A DNA stretch of 64,000 bases from Trebonia sp050013875 (lineage in GTDB: Bacteria > Actinomycetota > Actinomycetes > Streptosporangiales > Streptosporangiaceae), in contig JBEKEK010000076.1 in the NCBI GenBank assembly GCA_050013875.1, positions 1-64,000 on the forward strand, written 5' to 3'. The notes beneath the pieces are model-generated. The model ran no database searches. It was not told where the DNA came from and worked only from the letters and a program-made list of their open reading frames with translations. How positions within the stretch are numbered: the first letter of the stretch is position 1; each line of letters starts with the position of its first letter. The translations under genes and the position numbers were made by a program. Positions 34,502 through 43,345 of the stretch are shown in pieces.

Positions 34502-34798
34502 GTGACGACCGGCGGTCCGGAGGCGACTCGGAGATCGGCGAGGCTGGGGCAACTCAGCGACGCGGCGACACCCGGCCCATGGTTCGTGCGCCAGGGTGAC
34601 GACTTCGCCATGAGCCTGGTGGCCGTCAGCACCGGCTCCGACACCGGGTTCGGTGGGCGCTGGCCGCGCTTCGACCACCGGAAGTTTGTCGGGGCAACCC
34701 TGATCCAGCGCCCAAGGTACGCCGACGTTGCCCGCTGGTCCGCGGGCAGAACGGCACACGGTATTACCCGGTGGCCGAAGAGAATGATAGAAGTCCCT
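34502..34798 (+). pseudogene. Possible fragment of an ATPGPW-motif hypothetical protein
   Basis: The open stretch reads RRSARLGQLSDAATPGPWFV, RQGDDFAMSLVAVSTGSDTG, then HRKFVGATLIQRPRYADVA. This resembles a common actinobacterial hypothetical protein with an ATPGPW motif, but the expected C-terminal helix is missing. The frame runs straight into the aldo/keto reductase. I read it as a decayed 5' neighbour rather than part of the reductase. It occupies most of the 34298-34798 gap; the remaining ~200 bp show nothing I can name. Confidence 0.4.
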
Positions 34799-35725
34799 GT
34801 GACTACTTCTATGAACTCCCATTCCGACGTCGCCGGCTCCCCGCGCGCCGCGGACTCGGGTACGTGGCGGCTCGGCGACCGCACGGTGCACCGCCTTGGC
34901 TTCGGCGCGATGCGCTTGACCGGCACCATGGCCTTCCACGGCGGGGTACCGCGTGACCGCGACGCCTCGATCGCGGTCGTGCGCCGCGCCGTCGAGCTCG
35001 GCGTGAACCACGTCGACACCGCCGCGTTCTATTTCTCGTCGCTGCGCTCGGCCAACGAGATCATCAACGCCGCGCTCACGCCGTTCGGCGACGAGGTGCT
35101 GGTCGCCACGAAGGTCGGTCCGCGCCGGGACCGCGGCGGGGCTTGGTCCGATGCAGCGCGACCGGAGCAGCTGCGCGGCGACGTCGAGGAGAACCTGCGG
35201 CAGCTCGGCCGGGACCACCTGGACTTGGTGTACTTGCGCAACATGCGGTGGGAGTCGATCGCCGAGCACTTCGGCGCCCTGGCCAAGCTGCGGGAGGCCG
35301 GGCTGATCCGGCACCTCGGAATCTCGGATGTGACGCCGGCGCAACTGGCCGAGGCACGGGCGATCGCGCCGGTGGCGGCCGTGCAGAACCGGTTCGGCCT
35401 GGGGCACCGCGGCGCCACCGAGGTACTGCGCGAATGCGGGCAGGCGGGGATCGCGTTCGTGCCCTTCTCCGCGATCGCCGGGGCCCGGGCATCAGCGGCC
35501 GTGCTGGATCCGGCGATCTCGGAGGAGGGCAACGAGCTGCTGACGGTGGCCAAGGCCCACGGGGCGGCACCTGAGCAGATCCGGCTGGCATGGACCCTCG
35601 CTCAGGGAGCACACATCCTCGCCATTCCGGGGACCGGCGATCCGGCACACCTGGAGGCGAACGTCGCGGCGGGGGCCATCCGGCTCACGCGGGACGACCT
35701 GACAGTGCTGGAGCCGGCGGCCTGA
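34799..35725 (+). CDS. Aldo/keto reductase
   Basis: 308 residues from the GTG at 34799; ATGs at 34784 and 34811 are in frame. The (beta/alpha)8 barrel begins WRLGDRTVHRLGFGAMRLTG. The catalytic Asp and Tyr are in VNHVDTAAFYFS, the Lys in VLVATKVGPRRD. The usual His is replaced in HLDLVYLRNM (Asn at the site), a variation common in actinobacterial AKRs. The C-terminal IPGTGDPAHLEANV binds the NADPH phosphate. Reduces a carbonyl compound; substrate unknown. Confidence 0.85.
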   Translation: MTTSMNSHSDVAGSPRAADSGTWRLGDRTVHRLGFGAMRLTGTMAFHGGVPRDRDASIAVVRRAVELGVNHVDTAAFYFSSLRSANEIINAALTPFGDEVLVATKVGPRRDRGGAWSDAARPEQLRGDVEENLRQLGRDHLDLVYLRNMRWESIAEHFGALAKLREAGLIRHLGISDVTPAQLAEARAIAPVAAVQNRFGLGHRGATEVLRECGQAGIAFVPFSAIAGARASAAVLDPAISEEGNELLTVAKAHGAAPEQIRLAWTLAQGAHILAIPGTGDPAHLEANVAAGAIRLTRDDLTVLEPAA

Positions 35726-35822
35726 CGCGCAACCGGGCTCCTCGCCGCGGCTGGCAAGCTTCCAGACGACGGCGCCCGCCTGATCCAGCCAGCGAACTCA
35801 TCCAGGGCGGCAATCCGCAGCA

Positions 35823-37436
35823 CTACAGCCAGTCAATCCACAGACAATTGCTCCCGTGCGACGGTGTTCTGGAGCCTGTTCGCAGCCACCGCCTGTGTTT
35901 CGCGCTGCCGCTGACCGTCGCAGCGGCGCGAGACCGTTCATGATCGACGTTGCTGACCCAACGTCGAACCCTGTGGCGGCTCGGTGGACGCCGACCTGGC
36001 AAGGTCGCCTGAACCGGCCAAAGGGTAGCGGCCGTCAGCCCCGGCCTGGCCTTGCGTAGCCGAAGAACCCGCGGCGCTTGATGAGATCGGCGACGGCCGA
36101 AGGGACCATGGTCTCCCACGAGTCGTCGCCGACGGCGATCCGGCGGAGCACGGTAGTTGTCGAGGTGAACGAAGCTGCCGCGTCCGGCGAGATAGTCGTA
36201 GAGCGGCTGGAGCCCCGAGCCGACCTGGATGTCGTCGACCGTCCGCAGCTCGTCATCGGGCGCCGGCTGCAGCGGATAGACGTAGAGCTTCAGGTCGTTC
36301 TTGAACAGCCGCCCGAAGCTTTCCAGGATCCCGCCAGGTAGCTGGGCGTGGTTCTTCTCGTCGAACAGGTCGACCAGGCTCGGCACCCCCATGACGATGC
36401 CGATCCGCTCGCTCGTCCGCTCCGCGATGTAGGCGGCCAGCCGGAAGTAGTCGAAGTAATTAGTGATGAGCACGGTCATACCGCAGGCCGCGAGCAGCTC
36501 CGCGCGGGCGAGGAAGTCACGCCGGTCCACGTCGGTGGCGCCGCCCGCGAGCAGGTTGCGCATCGTGATCTCGGTGAGCGCCAGCACCGGCTTGCCGGCA
36601 ACCGCGGCATCTTCTTCGAACCTGGCCTTCGCCGTCTCGAGCATGTCGAGATTGACATGGGTGGGCGGCCGGAAGCTGCCGCGCTCCACCAGGATCGCCT
36701 TCTTGCGCAACGCCTCGCTCGGCTGCAGCACCTCACGGTCGGGGCCGAACATCGCGACCCCGCTGAGCCCGATCTGCACGAGCTTGAGCGCCATCAGCCG
36801 GTTGTCAACGCCGCGGAACTCGATGCCGCGGAACTGGATCATGTCAATCTCGATGCGGCCCGTCGTCAGCCGGTCGAGGAGGCTCTCGATGAGCTTGTCC
36901 GGCTCGTGGTGCTGGAAGAACGCCCCGTAGAGGAGGTTCACCCCGACGATGCCAAGCGCTTCCTGCTGCGCGAACGCCTCAACGTCGAGCATCCGCACGT
37001 GCATGACGATCTGGCTGGGTTCATCGTGCGGCTGGGCCTGGAATTTCACGCCCATCCAGCCGTGGCACTCGTTGCCGCCGCGGAAGCTGCGCGCCACCAC
37101 GGTGTCGGCGAACGCGAAGAAGCAGTTCTCGTCGCCGCGCTCCTCGTCAAGCCGGTCGACGTTGAGCTGGAATTCGTGGTCGAGCATGCCCTGCAGCCGG
37201 CCGACGGACACGTAGCGGTCGACCTTGCCGTAGACGGCGTCGCTGACCGCCATGTCGTAGGCGGAGATCGACTTCGCGACGGTGCCGGCCGCGCCGCCCA
37301 CCCGGAAGAACCAGCGCACGACCTCCTGGCCCGCCCCGATCTCGGCGATCGTGCCGTACCAGCGGGGATCGAGGTTGATCCGCAGCGCCTTCTGGTGCGT
37401 GTCGGATTCGTGACCGCCGCCGATGAGTTCGGTCAT
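35823..37436 (-). CDS. Nicotinate-nucleotide adenylyltransferase-like hypothetical (frameshifted near its 3' end)
   Basis: 537 codons from the ATG at 37436. The body is a conserved but uncharacterised family: RWYGTIAEIGAGQEVVRWFF, GGNECHGWMGVKFQ, EALGIVGVNLLYGAFF, GRIEIDMIQFRGIEFR, VERGSFRPPTHVNLDM, GGILESFGRLFKNDLKLYVY. Databases often label it as a nicotinate-nucleotide adenylyltransferase or TonB receptor, neither clearly right. After LDNY (~36155) the family sequence continues in another frame, VLRRIAVGDDSWETMVPSAV, DLIKRRGFFGYARPGRG, ending at 36035. The final ~110 codons in this frame are therefore not native. A short out-of-frame deletion explains it. Confidence 0.7.
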   Translation of the reverse strand: MTELIGGGHESDTHQKALRINLDPRWYGTIAEIGAGQEVVRWFFRVGGAAGTVAKSISAYDMAVSDAVYGKVDRYVSVGRLQGMLDHEFQLNVDRLDEERGDENCFFAFADTVVARSFRGGNECHGWMGVKFQAQPHDEPSQIVMHVRMLDVEAFAQQEALGIVGVNLLYGAFFQHHEPDKLIESLLDRLTTGRIEIDMIQFRGIEFRGVDNRLMALKLVQIGLSGVAMFGPDREVLQPSEALRKKAILVERGSFRPPTHVNLDMLETAKARFEEDAAVAGKPVLALTEITMRNLLAGGATDVDRRDFLARAELLAACGMTVLITNYFDYFRLAAYIAERTSERIGIVMGVPSLVDLFDEKNHAQLPGGILESFGRLFKNDLKLYVYPLQPAPDDELRTVDDIQVGSGLQPLYDYLAGRGSFVHLDNYRAPPDRRRRRLVGDHGPFGRRRSHQAPRVLRLRKARPGLTAATLWPVQATLPGRRPPSRHRVRRWVSNVDHERSRAAATVSGSAKHRRWLRTGSRTPSHGSNCLWIDWL

Positions 37437-37602
37437 CCGTCCCCCTGCTGCTCACCCGGCCTGGGTAAGACCGGCTGTCCCGACCGTCCGGTGACGGCGG
37501 CCCGGGCACCAGCGACCGACGCCGAAATTGTACTAATCACGGACCATGCGGCGCCAGACCTATGACACCGGCGCTCTCGCACGCCCCCGGGACGCGCTGA
37601 TG

Positions 37603-38526
37603 TCACCCGGCGTGGTGCCACCAGGAGCGCCCGACTATGAGTTCACCAAGGGCACGGAGCCTGTCGGCAGTCGTGGGTGAAGGGGTGCCCGGGCGCTCCA
37701 GCCCGATGCGGATATCGGAGACCAGATAGCTTGCCTCACGGACCTCGCATTCCGCTCGCAGCGTCTCTTGCGAGGCACCCGTCGCGTCGGCGATGACGCC
37801 GAGAACCGTCTCCCGGTGCGGGCCGCTGAACCTGATCAGGAAGAACCAGTCGTCGGCCGGCTCGCCGAAGCGGGCCCATTCGAAGTCGAGCAGCGCCGTC
37901 ACGCTCCGGTCCCAGGCAAGCCAGTTACCCCAGTGGCAGTCCGCGTGAACCGGGACGGTGGTCTGCGGCGCCCGCAGCGGCGCGCGCTCGGCTATCGCCG
38001 TCAGCCCGCTGAGCAGGCGGGCCGGGACGAGGCCGCCCCGGTCGAGGGCGGCGAGGTTGTCGATTCCCGCCAGCAGCCCGGCCCGGCCGACGAACCCGCC
38101 GTCGTCGGGTGGTTCTCGCAGCGTCTGCTCGGCATGGCCGACGGGCAGCCAGCCGTGGAGTGCGCCGAGTCGCTGCACCGCCTGCTCAGCCAGCAGCCGG
38201 GCGGTCCCGGCATCGGTATCGGGCAGCCCCATCCCGGGCGCTGTCCCTCGCACGCGGGCGTAGCAGGCGTAGCGAACCTCTGGCGTTCCCGACTGCCAGA
38301 GCCCGCTGGCAAGGAGGAGTGCCGTGAGACCAGCGGGCAGGAAGGGCGCGAGCGCGATCTCCCGATCTAGCCGGGAGTGGCGGGCGGCGTCGATGACCTT
38401 CACGGCGACGTCCGGGCCGACGTAGACGTGGTGGGAGTCGCTGTCGGCGGCGGCCAAAGGGCCGGGGTCGCGTCCGAGGACCGCTGCCGCGATATCGCGT
38501 GCTTGACGTCCATATCCTCCGGCCAT
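37603..38526 (-). CDS. Phosphotransferase (APH family kinase-like)
   Basis: 307 residues with a kinase-like fold. The nucleotide lobe has VYVGPDVAVKVIDAARHSRL with the ATP-binding Lys. The catalytic loop is VHADCHWGNWL (H-x-D-x-x-x-x-N) and the metal-binding segment is LLDFEWARFGEPADDW. It phosphorylates a small hydroxyl compound, possibly an aminoglycoside-like molecule or homoserine/choline-type metabolite; resistance cannot be claimed. The TetR-like fragment follows 69 bp away downstream. Confidence 0.85.
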   Translation of the reverse strand: MAGGYGRQARDIAAAVLGRDPGPLAAADSDSHHVYVGPDVAVKVIDAARHSRLDREIALAPFLPAGLTALLLASGLWQSGTPEVRYACYARVRGTAPGMGLPDTDAGTARLLAEQAVQRLGALHGWLPVGHAEQTLREPPDDGGFVGRAGLLAGIDNLAALDRGGLVPARLLSGLTAIAERAPLRAPQTTVPVHADCHWGNWLAWDRSVTALLDFEWARFGEPADDWFFLIRFSGPHRETVLGVIADATGASQETLRAECEVREASYLVSDIRIGLERPGTPSPTTADRLRALGELIVGRSWWHHAG

Positions 38527-38594
38527 CGAGCAACCACCTTTCGTTACTCATCTCGGCCTTGGTCTCCGGGCGGGGAGAACCGGAGCCGGCCGCT

Positions 38595-38966
38595 TTACCT
38601 GGGGCAGTACTGGTAGATCAGCCGGATCGCCTGGTCGACGTTGACGTTGACGTTGCCGTAGACGTCGCCGGCCGTCGCCCGGTTCATCACCCAGGCGCGC
38701 AGGGATCCGCCAAGCACCGCGTTGACGGTGGTGAAGACGGCGTCGTGATTGGCGTCGGACGGCCCGCTGAACGCCGTCTGCACGACGTCGCGGAACTGCG
38801 CGGCAGCCGACGTGTAAGGTCCGCCGCGTGCGGCATCGGAGACCTTGACCTGGTTGTAGTCGCTGCCGGCGAGGGCGTGCAGCGCGGTGCGGACGATGCG
38901 CTCGCGGCGGGCGAGCTGATCGCGGCGCAACGTCTCCGGCGCGGGCGGCCCGTCGGTCTGCAGCAC
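38595..38966 (-). CDS. Internally deleted TetR-family regulator (KstR-like)
   Basis: 123 residues. The beginning RRDQLARRERIVRTALHALA, GSDYNQVKVSDAA matches the first helices of a TetR HTH. The end AVLGGSLRAWVMNRATAGDV, NVDQAIRLIYQY matches the last helices of KstR-type ligand domains. The turn, recognition helix and much of the ligand domain (expected ~80 residues) are absent. DNA binding should be lost. It could persist as a remnant or as a dimer-spoiling peptide. Confidence 0.55.
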   Translation of the reverse strand: MLQTDGPPAPETLRRDQLARRERIVRTALHALAGSDYNQVKVSDAARGGPYTSAAAQFRDVVQTAFSGPSDANHDAVFTTVNAVLGGSLRAWVMNRATAGDVYGNVNVNVDQAIRLIYQYCPR

Positions 38967-39125
38967 TCCCCCGTCTCCCCGGGTCCGGAACTGGAATCCG
39001 GCTTCAGTTTAGCCACCTGCCGCGCCAACGCCCACCGTGCCGACGCCCGCCGCGGCGGGCGGCTCCGGCCGGCTCGCTCCCGCGCGTTACCGGGGGAAAC
39101 GCCGGGCTTTTGTACGCTGGCGACC

Positions 39126-40109
39126 GTGACTACTGCGAAGGTACTGGTGACGGGAAGCTCCGGTCATCTGGGCGAGGCCCTCGTCCGGGTACTGCGTGAG
39201 CGCGGGTACGACGTAACCGGGATCGACGTCCGCGAATCGCCTTACACAAGCGTGGTCGGGTCGGTCGCGGACCGGGCCGTGGTGCGCGATTGCGTGGCAG
39301 GCGCCTGCGCCGTCCTGCACACCGCGACGCTGCACAAGCCGCACGTTAGCTCGCACGGCAAGCAGGCGTTTGTCGACACCAACGTCACCGGCACGCTGAC
39401 GCTGCTCGAGGAGGCCGTCGCGGCCGGGGTAAGCGGCTTCGTTTTCACCAGCACGACCAGCGCCTTCGGGCGCGCGCTGACCCCGGCGGCCGGCCAGCCG
39501 GCCGCGTGGATCACCGAGGAGGTGGTGCCACGGCCGCGGAACATCTACGGCGCCACCAAGTCCGCCGCCGAGGATCTGTGCGAGCTCGCCCACTTTGAGC
39601 ACGGCCTGCCGGTGATCGTGCTGCGGACCTCGCGCTTCTTTCCCGAGGGTGACGACGACGCCGGTGTTCGCAGCGCCTTCCCCGACGGATGCGTGAAGGC
39701 CAACGAGTACCTGTACCGCCGGGTCGATGTGGCCGACGTGGCGGACGCGCACCTGCTGGCGATGGAGCGAGCGGCCCGGATCGGGTTCGGGAAGTACATC
39801 GTCAGCGCGACGACGCCATTCACACAGGCCGACCTGGCCGCGCTGCGCGACGACGCGCCCGCGGTGGTCCGGCGGCTGTACCCGGACTACGAGGCGGAGT
39901 ACGCCCGCCGCGGCTGGCGGATGTTCCCGTCCGTCGGCCGGGTCTACGTCAACGCGAGCGCGCGGGCCGACCTGGGCTGGCTGCCGCGGTACGATTTCCG
40001 CTCGGTGCTTGACGCCCTCAAGGCGCGCGAGGACCCGTCGAGCCCGCTCGCGCGGGCCATTGGCGCCAAGGGCTACCACGACAAGCCCACCGGCGTTTAC
40101 ACCAGCTGA
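39126..40109 (+). CDS. NAD-dependent epimerase/dehydratase family protein
   Basis: 327 residues from a GTG at 39126. It is an extended SDR with cofactor motif VLVTGSSGHLGEAL, Thr/Ser in FTSTTSAFG and the catalytic YGATKSAAE (YxxxK). The C-terminal part FPDGCVKANEYLYRRVDVAD, HLLAMERAARIGFGKYIVSA is typical of the substrate domain. Members interconvert or dehydrate nucleotide sugars, but the substrate is not evident. Tail to tail with meaB with only 3 bp between. Confidence 0.85.
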   Translation: MTTAKVLVTGSSGHLGEALVRVLRERGYDVTGIDVRESPYTSVVGSVADRAVVRDCVAGACAVLHTATLHKPHVSSHGKQAFVDTNVTGTLTLLEEAVAAGVSGFVFTSTTSAFGRALTPAAGQPAAWITEEVVPRPRNIYGATKSAAEDLCELAHFEHGLPVIVLRTSRFFPEGDDDAGVRSAFPDGCVKANEYLYRRVDVADVADAHLLAMERAARIGFGKYIVSATTPFTQADLAALRDDAPAVVRRLYPDYEAEYARRGWRMFPSVGRVYVNASARADLGWLPRYDFRSVLDALKAREDPSSPLARAIGAKGYHDKPTGVYTS

Positions 40110-40112
40110 CGG

Positions 40113-41138
40113 CTAGGTTGCCGGGGTCCGGTCGGGCAGGAACGCGGCGACGAGTTCCTGCGCGGCGAGGCCGGGCGGGAGCGTGCCATCCCTGACTCCG
40201 GCTTCCAGGCGCGGAGCGAGCGCGCGCAGCTCGTTGCTGTCGCGCAGCCGGTCAAGCAGCTGGTCCCGGACCAGGGACCACATCCAGCCGACCCGCTGCT
40301 CGCGGCGGCGGCGCTCGAGCTCGCCGCTGTCAGTGAGCATCCGCTGGTGCTTCTCGACCAGCGACCACACCTCGGCCAGGCCCGTCCCGGCCAGCGCGCT
40401 GCAGGTAACGACCGGGGTCGACCACCCGTCCTCGGGCCTGCCGAGCAGCCGCAGCGCGCCGGCCAGCTCGCGGGCGGCCCGGCGGGCCTCATCCTCGTGC
40501 GGTCCGTCGGCCTTGTTCACGGCGACGACGTCGGCCAGCTCAAGTACGCCCTTCTTGATCCCCTGCAGCTGGTCGCCGGTGCGGGCCAGGGCGAGCAGCA
40601 GAAAGGTGTCGGTCATCTCCGCCACGAGGGTCTCCGACTGCCCCACGCCGACCGTCTCGACCAGCAGGATGTCGTACCCGGCGGCGGCCATGACGACCAG
40701 CGACTCCCGGGTCGCGCGGGCGACGCCGCCGAGGGTGCCGGCCGTGGGTGACGGCCGCACGAAGGCGGCCGGGTCGGTGGCCAGCCTGGTCATCCGGGTC
40801 TTGTCGCCCAGGATGCTGCCGCCGCTGCGCGTCGACGACGGGTCGACCGCGAGGACCGCGACCCGGTGCCCCTGGTCGATCAGCCGGCCGCCGAGGGCGT
40901 CGATGAACGTGGACTTGCCGACGCCGGGGACGCCGGTGATGCCGACCCGCCGGGCCAGGTCGGCGTGCGGCAGCAGCCGGGCAAGCACGTGCTGAGCGAG
41001 GATCCGGTGATCGGGGCGGCTCGACTCGACCAGCGTGATGGTGCGGGCGATGGCCGCCCGCGAACCGGCCAGAACCGCGTCCGCGTACCTGGCCGCGTCC
41101 GGCCCGTCGGCCACGCCTTCGCGCGGCACCGCGCTCAC
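40113..41138 (-). CDS. meaB: Methylmalonyl-CoA mutase-associated GTPase (G3E P-loop chaperone)
   Basis: 341 residues. The P-loop is GITGVPGVGKSTFIDALG. Switch and base motifs follow: AVDPSSTRSGGSILGDKTRM, ILVETVGVGQSE (Walker B) and VAVNKADG (NKxD). MeaB guards cobalamin loading of methylmalonyl-CoA mutase and releases damaged cofactor. It begins by an ATGA overlap with the end of the large mutase subunit (41135-41138), so the three genes form one operon mutA-scpA-meaB. Confidence 0.93.
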   Translation of the reverse strand: MSAVPREGVADGPDAARYADAVLAGSRAAIARTITLVESSRPDHRILAQHVLARLLPHADLARRVGITGVPGVGKSTFIDALGGRLIDQGHRVAVLAVDPSSTRSGGSILGDKTRMTRLATDPAAFVRPSPTAGTLGGVARATRESLVVMAAAGYDILLVETVGVGQSETLVAEMTDTFLLLALARTGDQLQGIKKGVLELADVVAVNKADGPHEDEARRAARELAGALRLLGRPEDGWSTPVVTCSALAGTGLAEVWSLVEKHQRMLTDSGELERRRREQRVGWMWSLVRDQLLDRLRDSNELRALAPRLEAGVRDGTLPPGLAAQELVAAFLPDRTPAT

Positions 41139-43345
41139 GGCGCCGTTTCGCGTCGGGCGGTCAGCTCCGTCAGCAGGTCGTAGGCGGCGTCGGGGATGAC
41201 GGTACCGGGGCCGAAGATGGCCGCGGCCCCGGCCTCGCGCAGTTCGTCGAAGTCCTGGGGCGGAATGACTCCGCCGACCACCACCATGATGTCATCGCGT
41301 TCCGCTTCGGCCAGTGCGGCCTTGAGCGCCGGGACGAGGGTGAGGTGCCCGGCCGCGAGGGAGGAGACTCCGACGATGTGCACGTCAGCCTCGATGGCCT
41401 GCCGTGCCACCTCATCGGGGGTCTGGAACAGCGGCCCGACGTCGACGTCGAAGCCCAGGTCGGCGAACGCGCTGGCGATGACCTTCTGCCCGCGGTCGTG
41501 ACCGTCCTGGCCCATCTTGGCGACGAGTATCCGGGGACGGCGCCCCTCGGCCCGCTCGAAGTCCGCGGCCGCCGCCCGGACCCGCTCGATCCCGTCCGTC
41601 TGGCCGGCCTCCTGCCTGTACACACCACTGATCGTACGGATGTGCCCGGTGTAGCGGCCGAATACCTGCTCAAGCGCGTCCGAGATCTCGCCCACGGTGG
41701 CCTTGGCCCGGGCGGCGTCGATCGCCAGCGCGAGCAGGTTGTTCTCGTCGCCGTCACCATGCGGCTTGCCCGCGGCGGCCGTCAGCCGGTCAAGCGCGGC
41801 CCGGCAGGCGGCCGGGTCGCGCTCCGCGCGGAGCCGGCGGAGCTTCTCAAGCTGCTGGGCGCGCACGGCTCGGTTGTCGATCTTGAGCACGTCGATGTCG
41901 TCGGCCCCGGCGACGCGGTACTTGTTGACGCCGATGACGGGCTGGCGGCCGGAGTCAATCCGGGCCTGGGTGCGGGCCGCCGCCTCCTCGACCCGCATCT
42001 TGGGGATGCCCGCCTCGATCGCGCGGGCCATCCCGCCGGCCTTCTCGACCTCCTGGATGTGCGCCCAGGCGCGCCGGGCGAGCTCGTAGGTGAGCCGTTC
42101 CACGTAGGCGCTGCCGCCCCAGGGGTCGATGACGCGGCAGGTGCCGGATTCCTGCTGGAGCAGCAGCTGGGTGTTGCGGGCGATCCTGGCGGAGAAGTCC
42201 GTCGGCAGCGCGAGCGCCTCGTCGAGGGCGTTGGTGTGCAGCGACTGGGTATGGCCCTGGGTCGCGGCCATGGCCTCGATGCAGGTCCTGGCCACATTGT
42301 TGAACACGTCCTGCGCGGTCAGCGACCAGCCCGAGGTCTGGCAGTGCGTGCGCAGCGACAGCGACTTGGGGCTCTTCGGCTCGAACTCCCGCACCAGCTT
42401 GGCCCAGAGCAGCCGCCCGGCCCGGAGCTTCGCGACCTCCATGAAGAAGTTCATGCCGATCGCCCAGAAGAACGACAGGCGCGGCGCGAACGCGTCGATG
42501 TCGAGGCCGGAGGAAAGGCCGGCCCGCAGGTACTCGACGCCGTCGGCCAGCGTGTAGGCAAGCTCCAGGTCGGCCGTCGCCCCCGCCTCCTGGATGTGGT
42601 AGCCGGAGATCGAGATCGAGTTGAACTTCGGCATGTGGCGGGAGGTAAACCCGAAGATGTCGGAGATAATCCGCATCGACGCGGCCGGCGGGTAGATGTA
42701 GGTGTTGCGGACCATGAACTCTTTAAGTATGTCGTTCTGGATCGTGCCCGCCAGCTGCTCGCTGGCCACGCCCTGTTCCTCGGCGGCGACGACGTAGAGG
42801 GCCAGCACCGGCAGCACGGCGCCGTTCATGGTCATGGATACGCTCATCCGGTCAAGCGGGATCCCGTCGAATAGCTGCCGCATGTCGTAGATCGAGTCGA
42901 TCGCGACGCCCGCCATCCCGACATCGCCCGCCACCCGCGGGTGATCGCTGTCGTAGCCGCGGTGGGTCGGCAGGTCGAAGGCGACCGACAGGCCCTTCTG
43001 CCCGGCGGCGAGGTTGCGCCGGTAGAACGCGTTGGACTCCTCGGCGGTGGAGAACCCGGCGTACTGGCGGATCGTCCAGGGCTGGTTCACGTACATCGTC
43101 GGGTACGGCCCGCGCAGGTACGGGGGCAGGCCGGGATAGGTGGCCAGGAAATCCAGCCCGTCGGTGTCCGCGGCGGTGTACAGCGGCTTGACGTCAATGC
43201 CCTCGGGCGTCACCCAGGGCTGCCCGCTGCCCGCGCCGGCCGCGCTGAGCGCGTCGCGCCAGCGCTTCTCGTCATGCGGGCCGGGCGCGGGCGGCTCCGC
43301 CAGCCCGACCTCGGTGAAATCGGGCAGCTCCCAGTCGCCTGTCAC
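41135..43345 (-). CDS. scpA: Methylmalonyl-CoA mutase large (catalytic) subunit
   Basis: 736 residues from the GTG at 43345, which overlaps the stop of the small subunit (GTGA); the frame is open further upstream, but the size and the WELPDFTEVGLAEPP start fit here. The barrel has YPGLPPYLRGPYPTMYVNQP, RQYAGFSTAEESNAFYRRNL and RTHCQTSGWSLTAQD (family active site). The C-terminal B12 domain has KMGQDGHDRGQKVIASAFAD with the cobalamin-ligating His (DxHxxG). It isomerises (R)-methylmalonyl-CoA to succinyl-CoA, feeding propionate into the TCA cycle. Active with MutA as a heterodimer. Confidence 0.95.
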   Translation of the reverse strand: MTGDWELPDFTEVGLAEPPAPGPHDEKRWRDALSAAGAGSGQPWVTPEGIDVKPLYTAADTDGLDFLATYPGLPPYLRGPYPTMYVNQPWTIRQYAGFSTAEESNAFYRRNLAAGQKGLSVAFDLPTHRGYDSDHPRVAGDVGMAGVAIDSIYDMRQLFDGIPLDRMSVSMTMNGAVLPVLALYVVAAEEQGVASEQLAGTIQNDILKEFMVRNTYIYPPAASMRIISDIFGFTSRHMPKFNSISISGYHIQEAGATADLELAYTLADGVEYLRAGLSSGLDIDAFAPRLSFFWAIGMNFFMEVAKLRAGRLLWAKLVREFEPKSPKSLSLRTHCQTSGWSLTAQDVFNNVARTCIEAMAATQGHTQSLHTNALDEALALPTDFSARIARNTQLLLQQESGTCRVIDPWGGSAYVERLTYELARRAWAHIQEVEKAGGMARAIEAGIPKMRVEEAAARTQARIDSGRQPVIGVNKYRVAGADDIDVLKIDNRAVRAQQLEKLRRLRAERDPAACRAALDRLTAAAGKPHGDGDENNLLALAIDAARAKATVGEISDALEQVFGRYTGHIRTISGVYRQEAGQTDGIERVRAAAADFERAEGRRPRILVAKMGQDGHDRGQKVIASAFADLGFDVDVGPLFQTPDEVARQAIEADVHIVGVSSLAAGHLTLVPALKAALAEAERDDIMVVVGGVIPPQDFDELREAGAAAIFGPGTVIPDAAYDLLTELTARRETAP

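Noticed and set aside
41345..42874. 509-codon open frame on the + strand
   Set aside because: Antisense of the mutase large subunit, which is fully recognisable on the other strand.
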